Position numbers and translations under genes: made by a program
Notes under the pieces: model-generated
Database searches by the model: none
What the model saw: the letters and a program-made list of their open reading frames with translations, nothing else
Told to the model about the DNA's origin: nothing
Shown here: positions 1 through 12,325 of the stretch, in pieces
How the letters are laid out: each line of letters begins with the position of its first letter
Position numbering within the stretch: the first letter of the stretch is position 1
Source of the DNA: Caenorhabditis remanei
Taxonomy: Eukaryota > Nematoda > Chromadorea > Rhabditida > Rhabditidae
Length of the DNA stretch: 64,000 bases
Assembly: GCF_010183535.1 (NCBI RefSeq)
Contig: NC_071331.1
Location: 16,492,001 to 16,556,000, forward strand
Direction: 5' to 3'

Positions 1-428
1 TAATTTAACTGAAATCAATTTTAAAAAGAACAGAAAAAGAAAAGAAAACGGGAGCGTGTGGGGGAAAGGGACGAATGCGGCATATGAGACGGACGGAGCG
101 CATATATTGAGAGAAATACCGCCCGTTTTCCCTCCCAAACCAAAGATTTTGTTTCTATGAGGAGGAGGAGGTCCAATGTTGAGAAGGCTGGAAGAGAAGA
201 CTGAAAAGATGGAATGGAAGGAGAATACATGAAGAAATTATCCACATCTCAGATATCAGTGACAGTTTTGTAAACTTTTGATCATTTTATTATCAGTAAA
301 ACGTAATGAATTCGATATTTGGAGTATGTGGTGTTCTTGCTTTGGTTTGCTATCATTTCCACTTCGCAGTTAGTTTTCGAAGACAAAATTAACTTTCAGT
401 CGTTTCTTGAATCCACGAATCAATTTTC
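1..428. other. 5' flank of the CDF gene, no supported gene
   Basis: I see no convincing coding exon here. It contains an ATG at about 306 that soon runs into stops, and purine-rich low-complexity DNA. It may hold the promoter or a missed upstream exon of the CDF transporter gene that follows. Confidence 0.4.
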
Positions 429-1894
429 ATGACTGAATTCCAATTCGCTCTCAATCTGAAATTGTACTTGGAAGAACCTTCCATTAACCTTCTTACATGT
501 ATGTTGTGGGTAAACTTGCTGACAATTATAGGCATGCACGTAGCGCCAGATTCAGAAAACACGTAGTGGGGTGTCTGTTATCAGTTTACTGTTATCTACT
601 CGTCTATTTCAGTATTACTCTCGACTCGAAGAGCTGAACAAATTGTACGAGGAAGATGAAAAACTTATGGAGGGGATTACAAAACCTGAAGAGGTTCGTA
701 ACAAAAACAAAAACAAGGATTGATAGGAAATATAATACTTGGAATTGCAGAATGAACAATCAACGGATAGGTTATTAGCAAATCTTTCAATTGCACTGAA
801 CTTGACACTTCTTTTCACAAATCTACTGGCTTCGATTCTTTCTGGAAGTCTCTCAATAGTCAGTACTTTTGTCGATTCATTGATGGATGTAACAAGTAGT
901 TTAATTATTGGAATATGCTTGAAACTCATCAAAAACACAAATATGTTCAACTATCCAAGAGGAAGGAATAGGTAATAAATGGAAAAGAAACACGAGAAGA
1001 AGAGGAAATTTCAGATTAGAATTAGTGGGTGTTATAATTTGTTCAATTCTTATGGGAATTGCCAATACTCTTCTTGTTATGGAGTCGATTCGCTCGATTG
1101 TGGGAGGAGATGTGAGTTCATGAAGTGTGTATTTCTGAAACTGATCGAACATTTTCAGATAAATCCTGTAATGGATGTTCCAACTCTTTCGATTATGCTT
1201 GGTGGATCTGCTGTTAAAGTAATTCTCTGTCTCATCTGTTATCGTCGTGGTTCCAGTTCCACCACAGTTCTTGCAATGGATATGAGAAACGATATTGCCA
1301 CGTCAATCGTTGCAATTGTGTGCGCAACAATTGGAGATCGTTATTGGCCTTATGCTGATCCAATAGGAGCTATTCTTGTTTGGTGAGTCTATTCGACGGA
1401 AATCGAGAGACTAGATAAACGTTTTCAGTGGCGTCATTGCAACTTCATGGTATGGACATGCACTGGGACATGTACCTCATTTGGTTGGGAAACGAGCAGA
1501 GGGAGACAATTTGTCAAGGATTCTGAAGATTGTGATAGAGCACGATCCCCGGATAAAGTAAGTTTTTGGTTAGGATGTTTTCTATAGCCAAAGGGGTTGA
1601 GAACTCCATTTTGAACTAACAATTTTCATGTTCAAATCGAAACGGATGTTGTTCTTTCTCAGTTTTTCTTATTCGTAAATAATTGTAACCTACCTTTTCA
1701 GATATGTTGATCATGTGATGGTTTACCACACGACTCTTGAAGCGTTGGCTGAAGTTCATATTGTGATGGATGAGAATCTTCCATTGAGAACAACACATGA
1801 CATTGCACAAGGACTGGAACAGAAGTTGATGCTTTTGAGCTTTGTTGAGAGATGTTTTGTACATTGTGATTATGAATGTGATGGAGATAAGTAG
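429..1894 (+). CDS. CDF (SLC30-like) cation transporter, manganese-type
   Basis: Seven exons: 429-509, 613-693, 751-971, 1015-1111, 1159-1382, 1429-1557 and 1702-1894. All phases agree and give 341 residues. The protein shows the cation diffusion facilitator plan: an acidic N-terminal segment (YYSRLEELNKLYEEDEK), several TM helices, the conserved NYPRGRNRLE turn after TM2, and a C-terminal cytosolic domain. The metal-site motif is D-x-x-x-D in TM2 (FVDSLMD) and again in TM5 (DMRND). In the CDF family that DxxxD/DxxxD pattern marks the Mn2+-transporting clade, unlike the HxxxD of zinc exporters. It should export or sequester divalent metal across plasma or endomembranes. Everything from 613 on is secure. 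The first exon is the weakest part, because its sequence does not look family-specific and another start could exist upstream. The gene is convergent with the SLC41-like gene, with only about 75 bp between stop codons. Confidence 0.85.
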
Positions 1895-1968
1895 ACGATC
1901 TTTTCGAAAAATGAACTATTTATTACGATGAACCCGTTATTTCAAATTAAAACCATAAATTGATAAAA

Positions 1969-4900
1969 CTAATGTCCAAATTTATGTCCAGTATACTGAT
2001 CAGCAGATACTGGAAGTCCAAAATATTTCCATTGACTCCAGAAGCAGAGAATAAGAAGAAGAGAACCGATGAGATCTCCAAGTGCAGTTAGGAATGGAAT
2101 TGCAGAATTGTCCGGATCAATTCTCATTATCCACATTGCACGAACCAATATTTGACAGATGTACAGTAGAACTGTTACCTGAAATGATTTAGCTGGCATT
2201 GTTGTTTTTCTAGATATTAACTCACTTGAATTGCACAAACTAGAACAAATGAGAAAGTGAATGGAGTTGTATTGTGGAAACCAACGCCAAATAGAAAAAT
2301 GATAAATATGAAAATGATATTAGAAGGTATGGAGATTCCCAGAAGAATCTGTGCAGCTGATGCGTCTTCATCTGAAAACGTTACTGTCTTTTAAACCACA
2401 CAACTGAAACAAATTGATAACTCACTTTTCCCGAAGAAAGCTCTAACTGGATTGATATAATGATGAAGTGGTTTCACTTCGATTTCTCTATTTTTCCTTG
2501 CTCTGTGCAACTGAGTGGATATTCGACTGGCTTGAACTGCAACCAAATTTCCACCGAGTCCATTTATAAGTGGTTGAAATGCAGCCAGGGGTGGATAGGT
2601 TTGCATCGATTTCTTGAGAACAAGACCACTGAAAGTGGTTATTACCATTGCACATAATATAGGCCACCATCCATTTTTCAGCACCTATATTCATATTTCA
2701 GAACTTTCAGTCAGTTAGTGTCAGTACTCCTACCTCCAATGTGAAGCGATCCTCAGATGCCATAACTGCTCCAACAATGGCAATTGCGTAGAAAAAAAGC
2801 AAGATGACAATGAGTAATGTGATATGTAAATCCCGCATGTGACATACTAAAGTGCCCACACTCAACTGAAAATTGATTGGTCACTTCCGAAATGTTCGTT
2901 CGGATTGAGAAGACAAACCAGAATATAAAGAGTTGAGACGTCACCAAGAGATGCAGCCACTGGAGTTGAGATGTTATCTGGATTCAATTTATAACGACGA
3001 GCAGCAATCACAACAGCAACCATTAGAAGAGAAAGAACTAATGAAGCAAGGGATGCGGTTACAACTGCTGATAACAGTAGACACAGAGAGTCACTAAACG
3101 AAATCTGAAAATACAAAAGAGCTCAAATAACAGAAGTCTTGATAACTACCGCTTGCTCTCCGATGAACAAAACCGGAATAACTGCTAGCGAAGAGACGGC
3201 AATTGCCTGACATTGAATCAGTGCCATATTGGATAATGCCACGTTTATTTTGTCTTTTCTGCTTTCCATAAATCCGAGATTTGCCTAAAATTGGAATCTG
3301 ACAGAACCTTCTTTTTATAAAATGCACTCACCAACGTAGAAAGTCTCGATGAAAGAGTCATTTCAAGATTTCCTTTCAATCCGACAAGAGTTGGAACCAT
3401 AATAACTGCATCCGGAAGAGTTTGAAAGAACTCTGATCCCTCGGCAGATTCAAGCATTACTCCTGCCAAAATGAGACCGAGGCCGGCGAAAAGAAACGGA
3501 ATTAGAGCCTAAAAACAGTTGAATTTCAAAAATAAAATCCCTTTGTCATAATACCCTACCTCAGCCAAAAATTGTTTCTTGCTCTCCTTCTCTGCCACAT
3601 TGAATACATGAATCGGTTTCGATACATTCATTTTTTGAATCGTTACTGCTATTGGAGCAAATATCCAATTTTCGACTATTACATTTGATAGAGTGTCACC
3701 CGTATTATTGTTGTTATTGCCCTCTACGATTCTGAAATAATAAAAAGTTTGTGGATGACTAAAAATCACTGATAATAAGTGTTGTTCATTGCTATTTTTC
3801 TAAATTAGGCATCACAAACAATGTTTTTTAATCACGTGGAAGGGTAGGTACGATTTTCAGAAGTTTTTCTCCGAGAAAAGTTTCATTCTATCATGATTCT
3901 CTTCACTGTTCCCAATCATTTCGCCAGCAATCAACTGACGTTCCTTCATCATACGGGTATAGTAGCCGACCAAAGTCGGGAGATGTCGGCTGCTTCAATA
4001 CCGAATAGTTTATAGTTTCTCGCTTTTTAGGCGGATCTCGTGGTCCGGTCGGCTCCGGTTTCCACTCCACTGTACCTCCCGGTGACTTGCGGTCTTACCT
4101 CGGTGAAAACTGATCTAAGTGCCTTTCCGCTCGTCCGAGTAACTAGAATTGTATCATTTATGGAGCTAGTTAACCCCGGTTCATCGGTCCCCATTAATAC
4201 GTGTTAATGGTACAGTGGAGTGGTGCAAAGGGCTTGCCTTGACCACACTTTTGCCTTTTTTCATTTTGAACCAGTCTATTTATCTATTAATAAGTTTAAT
4301 ATTTTTCGATGAATGATAGTTTTCAGATCACTGATTTATGGAAAAACTCACCATGAAAGTAGAAAAACAGTAGGAGACGCAGATAGTTAAGTAAATGTTG
4401 GAAAAAGAGGAAAATGTTGGAGAAACAGTCTTTCTGTCTCTACACACCGAAAAACGACAGAACTAATACATTGCGGTTGCTGTTATCGGGCAGTGCGTTT
4501 GTCCTCGATTTCATTTGGATTTTCAAACACGATTTCATATTTTTTGAATCGAAAATTGTATTTTTTGACTGAGTCTTTTGGAAAAAAGGTCATTTTATTT
4601 TGTCCTTTGGTCAGACCAAATGGTAGACAAGACAAAAGGATTAGTGCTACTAAGCTACGAGAACTTCTCAGATCTCATTGGATGAAGATCATGAAACTTC
4701 CGGGTTTAATGGATCCAAGAAATAGAAAAGTAAACAAAGGCATGTCTTGAAAGTTTATTTTCGGATTTATGCTCTCATTAGTTTGTAGTTTCTGTGTCTT
4801 TCTAGATAATAAATTCATAGACTGGAGAAGTTTTAATATTTAGTATTCATAAAATCTGAACTGTGAATACGCTTTTCAGCGTTCACCCGAATCCAAGTTT

Positions 4901-5005
4901 TTCTGATTTTTTAAATACTTACAGATGGTCGATGGTATTCGACTGTGGAATCTGAACATCCACTTCTCCATCAATCGGTTCGAAATCGTCGTGATCATTT
5001 GACAT
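1969..5005 (-). CDS. SLC41/MgtE-like magnesium transporter
   Basis: Minus-strand multi-exon gene. Exon 1 (4923-5005) encodes MSNDHDDFEPIDGEVDVQIP. Exon 2 is 3560-3731, and further exons run down to the stop at 1969. The protein has an acidic N-terminus, then two related integral-membrane halves as in SLC41A1-3. In the first half I see FLFAGLGLILAGVML and LVGLKGNLEMTLSSRLSTLA. In the second half I see YPPLAAFQPLINGLGGNLVA followed by QASRISTQLH. The GLGGN and SRISTxLH signatures are diagnostic of the MgtE/SLC41 membrane domain, which carries or regulates Mg2+ flux at the plasma membrane. Near 2870-2919 a 53-nt intron must be removed, otherwise the frame stops after the second TM block. The first intron (3732-4922, about 1.2 kb) is far larger than the others and holds an antisense RNA-like block. 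Confidence 0.88.
3951..4262 (+). ncRNA. Candidate structured Pol III-type ncRNA (unidentified)
   Basis: About 310 bp of unusually GC-rich, stop-riddled but highly structured DNA inside the first SLC41 intron, read on the opposite strand. The 5' hairpin pairs CGGGTAT...AGCCGAC (3954-3970) with GTCGGCT...ATACCG (3985-4003). A 15-bp perfect long-range helix joins 4062-4076 to 4209-4223. Inside it are TAACTAG/CTAGTTA (4140-4146 with 4166-4172) and a CCATTAATAC/GTGTTAATGG hairpin (4191-4210). A final GTGGT/ACCAC hairpin is followed by a T6 tract (4256-4261), as expected for Pol III termination. GGTTCATCGGTCC (4179-4191) loosely resembles a B box. I considered SRP RNA, RNase P or MRP RNA and 7SK. 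None of their signature motifs is clear, so the class stays open. Confidence 0.5.
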
Positions 5006-8000
5006 CTGAAATAAATATAAATCTATGAAATTAGCGAATGAGAGAAGAGATTTAATCTGATAGAACAGAGGATTAGTGGTGGAATACTAACTCGACGAGG
5101 GCTTCTTCTCACAATTTTTGAAAACAAGTTTTTTGGAGAAGTTCAACACAAAAGTACGCTCCATTGCCCACGTAAAAGTGACTGGGAGAAGATGGACGGA
5201 TGCACGGAATGTATAATTAGACATCCGGGAGAAGAAGAAGCAAAACGAAAAAAAAGCAAGAAGAAGAAGCAAGTAGAAGCAAGAAAATAATAGAGGCATG
5301 TATGTATTCGTTTTTTCTTTTTTCAGATATCCTATGGCTATCCGTAAGAAATAAGGAGCCGAAGGAAAGGAAAGAAGCCAAGAAGCCCCATAAATTAGAA
5401 AACAAAAAAGTGGAGTCTCTGCCAGATTGGTTTGAGTCAGAAGAAGAAAAAAAAGAGGAGAAAAAGAAGCAAGGTTATCCACGAAGAGCCCCAACGACTG
5501 AATTGGTGATCACTTGATGGAGGAAAAAAGAAAGAAGCAAAAAGGATACATTCATTTCAGGGCGGCCGGATTAGATGGGGGTAAGGATGGCTTCTTTTCT
5601 CAGTTCTACTTGCAACCAACTTAAGAAGATACGAAAAGAGACACACGCACTTTTATACCTTTTCCTCTTTTTCTCAGTCTGATGGATACCTGTCACTGCT
5701 TAAGTATTATATGATTTCCTTTGTTCCATTCAGTCGTTTAGGTGTATTAGAGTTCAATTTTGATTTGGTCAAAGAGCAACACATTTGGAGCAATTTATGC
5801 AGATCAAAAACTAAACATTTTGAGGTAATTAGTTGGGTGAGTAGACTCATTGATTAGATTAGCTTCGATTAGTCTTAGTTTCAATTACAAAATGTCCTTC
5901 ATATTTTCAAACAAAATTCATGAAAGTTTATGAAAAAATCTCGTCAAAGACTCCTAGTTTTAATTTAAGTTTATATTCAGCTTCAATTAAATTATGGAAA
6001 AAATTAGTTTTTTTTTTGGACTTGACCTTTTTATAGTGAAACTCTTTCCCCGATCTTTTGACAATAACGCTTCGGCTTCTGATTTTGGGAAAAATCTTTT
6101 TTACCAAGAATGCAAATATTCAACCTAGTTCTAAAAGTGACACATGTCGGAATTTAAAGTCATAATTCACACCTTCTAAATTTATTTTTAACCGAAGAAA
6201 CTGCTGTCGTTAGTCATCTTTCACTCCACGACGGAAGCAATTTTTAACCAGAATATCCGGACATCAAAATTCCAAAAAATGTTGAGTGTCTCGTGAGAGC
6301 GTTTGTGAGAATATTCTAGAGTAATGAATTTTATGAATAGAGAAAAATGTGAATTCAAAAGTAAAAGAAGCCACGGAAAACTCTTTGACTAATTAAAGTA
6401 ATTGCTGAAAATATATTTATTTTTGCAGAGATCATTTTGATTTTATAAAAAGTTTGAGGGAGGAATGAATGAGAGAGAATGTAGTCTATCCGGGAAAAGA
6501 GAGCTTTTTGCTTTCCTTTCATTAGAATATCTTCATAAAACTCAACTTCAGTTGACTATAAAAAGAAAGATTTAAGAAAATTCGGAAGGTTTGTAGGAAA
6601 TGAGAAAAGAAGAGTGGGAGAAAAAAACCATAAAGAATCTGCCAAATCTGAAGAAATTGGAAAGAAATGACTCTACGAAAAAGAAAAAAACGAAAAATTT
6701 GGAAGGACTTCATGAGCAGAGAAGGGTCGACAAGTCGACACTAATGGAGCGTGATTCCGAAGGAGGAAAGATGGGAATGACACTTTGTTTTTGTGGTGAC
6801 AAACCCAATCGAAACGAGCATGAAAGTTCCATTTTTCAAACAATAAATTTTGAGAAATGGGATGATTTGGAGAGAAGAAAAATAAAGTAAGAACTTAAAA
6901 TTTTCGGACAATGCAAAAGTGTTTGCTTATTTTATAGTTTGCTAGATCTTTATACCTTTCACAGGGAGAATCCGGCCGAATCGGCCTTCTACCAAATCAT
7001 TCAAAAATATTGTTTATCTAGAGATGTTTCAGATTCCAAACGACTAACAAAGTTCAAGCATTGAAAACAAAATAAACTTCGCTAAACATTTTCAAACTTT
7101 CCGGATGAAAAAAGAGTTAATGATCCACCAATTAGTTTTGCATTTGTTCAAAGTTTCATGACTCAAAAAATGATAATACAACTTGAGCTGAGCTTGCCAC
7201 GACTTATCCGAAAAGCAGGATCATCCTGTATGTTTGAAAATTCAAAATTCAAGAGAGCAGGTGCAAAAACGAGAACGTGCTTTGTCTTTTTCTGATATTG
7301 ATTAAAAATACTAAAATCTCATTTTATCTTGTTTTGTCGTCGACTTCTGATTGTCTCATATGATATCTCTCCCTCTTCCTTTTCAAAATATAATCCTTCG
7401 AATGATGAAGAAAATCTATATTTTGGAGAACAAGAAACCTACAACTATTTCATAAGAAAATGATCAAGTTATCAAAAATATTCGGGAATCCATATCCTAG
7501 AAAAGCAAGAAAAAATAAATGAAGAAAATAGCTGACGAATATCAAAACATTCTCTCTTTGGCATTGTACTCCCCGTGTCGTCTTCATGTTTTCTCTTCCT
7601 TTCCACCCCAAACGGCGCCTCCGCGGCCTACAATTTCCTGCTCATTCCTCATTTCCTGAACGAGAGAGACAGCAAAAAAGACGGGAAGAATAAGGGAAAA
7701 AAGAGGTGGGTGGAGACGAGAATTCCAGGATATTTGTACTGATGGGTAATTGGGATAATTGGAGGATAAGTTTGAGTTGTTTGCAGAAGTTTCTGGGTGA
7801 AGTGATGTTCCAATCAGAACGATTTGGTGCATTTCCACCACTGCCATTTTGAAATTTACATTGGATCTGTAAAGAGTACAAGTTGAATCTAACAAAATTG
7901 AGCTATGAAAACTGTAAATTGAGTTCATAGTTTCAAACAGACCCGAGCAGGCGGGAGCCATGAAAATAGGGCCACACGACGTTGCAATTTCGGAAATTTA

Positions 8001-8429
8001 TGAAATTTATGAAAGTTCTCGCAGTGGAGTTCGTTTATCAGACTAAATGATTCAAAATTATTTATCAACAGTAAGACCTGTAATTGTTCCCAGTTGTTTC
8101 AAACCCTTCGGTTTACAATATCAGATAGAATGTAAAATGCAGATTTCCCTTTCCATATATGTTTTGACACATCTAAAAGTGTTATGTTTAAGTCAACTTG
8201 TTCCACTGTCTCTCCATCTGAGTCAATTTGGCAACTGCAGTAATCTTTACGTGTTCTTCATTAATCCAACTAGAACAAGTATATTCCTTACCCGAACTTC
8301 TCTCTTCTCCTTCTCTCTCTTTTTCCTCTTTTTCTTCATTGTCGGCATCATTAAGCTTGTCCTACTTTCTTACTACTGTTCAAAGAAGTTTGTTGTCGAA
8401 TTTCCTTTTTTGTCCTCTCTTTTTAACAC
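5006..8429. other. Intergenic, 3.4 kb
   Basis: This is the shared upstream region of the SLC41-like gene (-) and the PGAP2-like gene (+). Open frames here, for example around 5100-5500 and 7600-7950, are Lys/Glu- or Leu/Phe-rich low-complexity frames in A/T- or purine-rich DNA, without splice or family support. I see no gene, tRNA or clear mobile element. Confidence 0.6.
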
Positions 8430-9616
8430 ATGTTGGTTGAAAAACGTTTTGAAAGTGTTCATAAAAAGAAGTCAGGTTCAATTGTGAGTCTCTTTTCTTC
8501 TCTCTTTTCTTGCACCCTTTCAATTGAATTCCTCAGGAATTATTTCAATTGAATACCACTTTGCTGTTCTGGGTTGGATTCGTTCCTCCGTTGTTCGCCG
8601 CCGTTTTCGCTATTCTCACTGCGATTACACTTCATCAAGATAAAATTACAAATTATGCGTGGATTTGTGGAGTGAGTGAGAGAATTTACTAGTTGCAAAC
8701 AAGGTTGAATTTTCAGCGAGCCTTCCTACCATCTCTATCAAGAATCATCAATTTGACACTAGAAGGTCTCGTCTGGCAACTTTGCATATTTTTCCATATT
8801 CCATTTCGACTTCTTGAATTGTCCGTTGGCTGTGAGTTACGCTAAACTCTTCTCTGACATCATCATAATCATGAATCCATTCAAGGGGTCCGTTATGGTC
8901 GTCTGGAAAGTAAAAATAACAAGCGACGTTTCTGGTATAAAATGCATAGACATCTCTATTTGATCTTCGGTGTCACTGAACTCATTCTTCTCAGTGGATT
9001 GTCTGCAATCGGAGAAAAAGAACATGGAAGTGAGAGTTTAAAACTAAAACCCATTTTTTATTTCTTCGAATGGTTCAGTTTGGCACGTCTGTTTCTTCTA
9101 CAGTTTCGGAGTGGTCGCTCTCCTTTTCTTTATTTCCAATACGGTTTGTCATTCCCAATCACTGTATTTCTTGAATCCATATGTAAGTTTTTGTCTGGAA
9201 ACCATTCTCACTTCTCTATTCAGGGTCGAATATCATATCACGTGAAAATTGGAATCAGTATCTGTTATTTTCTGTCAGCTCCAGCTATTGCCACGTTCTA
9301 TGCTCTTTATTGGAAAGCTTGTTTCACATGGGGTATATATGGTTTTCACTGTTTTTTTTTCTATCTCTGAATGTTATTCAGCCTATGAACTATTTGCACT
9401 CGTTGAATATCTCGACGTCTTCATGGTTATATTTTATCACGGATGCTGCGTTTATTGGGATATTCAGCATAAGGTTTGTTACAGGATAGCTTTAAATGAG
9501 TTTTTGAAATCTTCTTTTATATTTTTCAGGTTGTGTTTACTGTCCGATTGAACAAGCCAGCAGAGAAGAATATTGATGAAGATGTGACTGGGAAAGAGCT
9601 GACTACTGAACTGTGA
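8430..9616 (+). CDS. PGAP2/FRAG1-family multipass membrane protein
   Basis: Eight exons: 8430-8483, 8537-8671, 8717-8831, 8886-9029, 9079-9182, 9224-9332, 9382-9473 and 9530-9616. They sum to 279 residues with every phase matching. A short basic N-terminus (MLVEKRFESVHKKKSGSI) precedes TM1. It is followed by NYAWICGRAFLPSLSRI, a pattern shared with the lumenal loop of PGAP2/FRAG1 proteins (Cys, then P-S-L-S), then HIPFR and four or five further hydrophobic helices. The C-tail is short and polar. Family members remodel the lipid of GPI anchors in the Golgi (PGAP2), and worms carry several divergent paralogues whose roles may differ. Family assignment rests on topology and loop motifs; a different member of the Frag1/DRAM/Sfk1 superfamily is possible. 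Confidence 0.8.
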
Positions 9617-9940
9617 TTTCATACCGCCGCTCAAATTGTGATCTACTTAATTTATGAAAACTTCACACCGAAAAATGCAATTATTTAAGCCTTAAATTAT
9701 ATTATCCAAAATAGTTAAATACAGTCAGAATAAAAGAGAAAATAAATCGTTCATGCCGCCCTGTCTTATATCTCTCAATTGATTTGTGAACTTCAGTAAA
9801 TCTAATCAAACATCAACGAAAATCGATTGGATGTCGAAGAACATTATCATCAATATCATAATTGCATAATACTGTTTTCTGTCTCGTCCTCTCTGACCTT
9901 CTCTTATCAATTTTCTTGACCACTCTCATTCTATTCTGCC

Positions 9941-11000
9941 ATGTTCTATAAACTTTCTACTCAGCAATTGAAAGAAGTTCTCCCCTTTTTCAAGTCAAAA
10001 CCAAAATTTGCATTATTCGCCAACGCTGCCACATTTGAGATAGAAAAAAGGCTACCAAACCATCCATGCGATTTCTACTGCCTGGAAATCAACGATTCGA
10101 AGTATTTTTATGTTTTCCGACATGACTTCATTCCAGACACCAGCAGGTAAGAATTATGTGATGATCCTCCCAAAAAAGAAACATTTTATAGACCGATCCT
10201 AATGATCGGAAGCGATCAAAGTGTCAATGAGAATGATGTCATTCATGGTCTGGAACAAATTAAGTCAGTGGAACCGGATCTAGGAAATATCGAACTTCTT
10301 GTTGCAACTTCTGCGCTCTCAGCGCCGGTAATCATTTTCTGTCAATTTGTTTTTTCGAAATTTATTTTTAAAGGGCAGAAAATTTTTGATTGAACATTTT
10401 AAACGCAGTGAGGATTATAATGTTGCATGTAATAACTTCTGTCTGCCTTTGTCTGCTCAAGCAGAAATCCAGAAAAAGATTGGTGGAATGACCCTTCCAT
10501 CTGATTTTTCGATTGGATCTACCCGGCTTTCTGATTCGGAAATTGTCAATTCCACCTGGAAGTTTGCTACTCCGGAAACAGTTCTACAAATAAAGTGAGA
10601 GTAAGAATCCAATCAGATGTCGCAATGTTTACTTTCAGAGAAATCATTCAACGTCTTCCAACAGCTTGTATTCATCATAAGGATAAACCAGTGGCATTTG
10701 AAATGATAGGATTGCATGGACAGTTAAATCATCAGTTTACTTTCCCTGAATATAGAAATCGAGGATATGGAGGAATGATTGAAAACACAATTGTTTCGAA
10801 ATGTTTCAAGTGAGATTTCGATAGAACGATAGCTAAAATCTTTTCCTATTTTCAGAGAAGGAATCCAAGTAGTCAAATCAGTGGAACTCAGCAATAAAGA
10901 AGTTCTTAAAAGAAGTATGGATCACAAATTGTGGGAAGTTGTGAGAGAAGATGATGGAGAAATTATAGTTTTCGATTATACTCAATACCATTTGAACTGA
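9941..11000 (+). CDS. Glycine N-acyltransferase-like protein, tandem copy 1
   Basis: Five exons (9941-10146, 10192-10327, 10374-10594, 10639-10809, 10856-11000) give 292 residues with consistent phases. The N-terminal half (FFKSKPKFALFANAA, HPCDFYCLE) is the nematode GLYAT-like region. The C-terminal half carries a GNAT fold whose acetyl/acyl-CoA loop is visible as FPEYRNRGYGGMIENT, fitting the R/Q-x-x-G-x-G/A motif A. The predicted reaction is transfer of an acyl group from acyl-CoA to glycine or another small amine; substrate cannot be read from sequence. It is a direct neighbour and paralogue of the next gene, 272 bp downstream. The acceptor of intron 2 (TTTAAAG) is weaker than usual for this genome. 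Confidence 0.85.
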
Positions 11001-11272
11001 TTATTTCATTTTTTGGATTATGAACTCATTATTTGTTTAGGCTGTTTAATTTTAACATTTATTTTTGTAATATTTTTCATAAATATTACAATATCTGTTT
11101 TAAAATAATCAACGTGTGAAGAAACGTTTCCAAAAGATTCAATGGAAGAGAAACTCGAACAGAATCAATAGAATGACAATTCGAAATATCATCATTATCA
11201 CTTATCAACCTTTCTCGTCTCTTTCTCTCAAACATTTCCATTTGATTTCAGTGATTTCTTTTTCACTTTCCC

Positions 11273-12325
11273 ATGTTTTCCAAGCTATCATCGGAACAGA
11301 TTTCTGATTTTCTTCCCTTCTTCAAATCCAAACCGAAATTTGCATTATTTGCCAATGCTGCCAAATTCCAAGTTGAGGAGAGAATACCAAATCATCCATG
11401 CGACTTCTACTATCTAGAAACAAGCAATTCAAAGTATTTTTATGTCTTCCGTCACGATAATATTCCGGATATTTGTGGGTAAGATTTATGGTATGATCCT
11501 CCCTAAAAAGAAACATTTTATAGACCGATCCTAATGATTGGAAGCGATCAAAGTGTCAATGAGAATGATGTCATTCATGGTATGGAACAAATTAAGTCAG
11601 TTGAACCAGATCTAGGAAATATTGATATGCTTATTGCTCCAACGGCTGTTTCCCTTCCTGTAATCTATTTTCTTCATTGAAAAGTATAAAAAGTGTCAAT
11701 GATATAGGCAAGAAAGTTCTTCGTGCATCACTACAATCGAGAAGACTACAACAATCCATGTTACAACTTCCATATTACATCAACTGCTCGCCAGGAAATT
11801 CAAGAAAATGTGGATAAAATCACTCTTCCATCTGATTTTTCGATCGGATCCACTCGTCTTTCTGATTCGGAAGTGGTCAATTCCACCTGGAAGTTTGCTA
11901 CTCCGGAAACAGTTCTACAAATGAAGTGAGAGTAAGAATCCAATCAGATGTCGCAATGTTTACTTTCAGAGAAATCATTCAACGTCTTCCAACATCTTGT
12001 ATTCATCATAAGGATAAACCAGTGGCATTTGAAATGATAGGATTGCATGGACAGTTAAATCATCAGTTTACTTTCCCTGAATATAGAAATCGAGGATTTG
12101 GAGGAATGATTGAAAACACAATTGTTTCGAAATGTTTCAAGTGAGATAACTGTGAAAGGAAATAATCAGATAACCGAGATTTTCAGAGAAGGAATTCAAG
12201 TAGTCAAGTCAATTGAACTAGCAAATGCCGAAGTTCTGAAGAGAAGCCGGAGTCATTCACTGTGGGAAATTATTACGGATGACAATGGAGATGAACTAGT
12301 TTTTGATTACACTCATTATCATTAA
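11273..12325 (+). CDS. Glycine N-acyltransferase-like protein, tandem copy 2
   Basis: Five exons (11273-11478, 11524-11659, 11708-11925, 11970-12140, 12187-12325) give 289 residues. Exon structure and intron phases are identical to copy 1. The acyl-CoA loop reads FPEYRNRGFGGMIENT. Identity to copy 1 is patchy. Exons 2 and 4, the end of exon 3 and introns 1 and 3 are almost or fully identical, while exon 1, the start of exon 3 and the last exon differ clearly. This suggests duplication followed by gene conversion. Both copies keep complete reading frames and good splice sites, so neither looks like a pseudogene. Function is as for copy 1, probably with a different acceptor or acyl preference. 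Confidence 0.85.

Noticed and set aside
5087..5494. 135-codon hydrophobic frame (-) upstream of the SLC41-like gene
   Set aside because: It is made of repeated Phe/Leu/Ser codons from a purine/pyrimidine-biased tract. No acceptor joins it to the SLC41 first exon.
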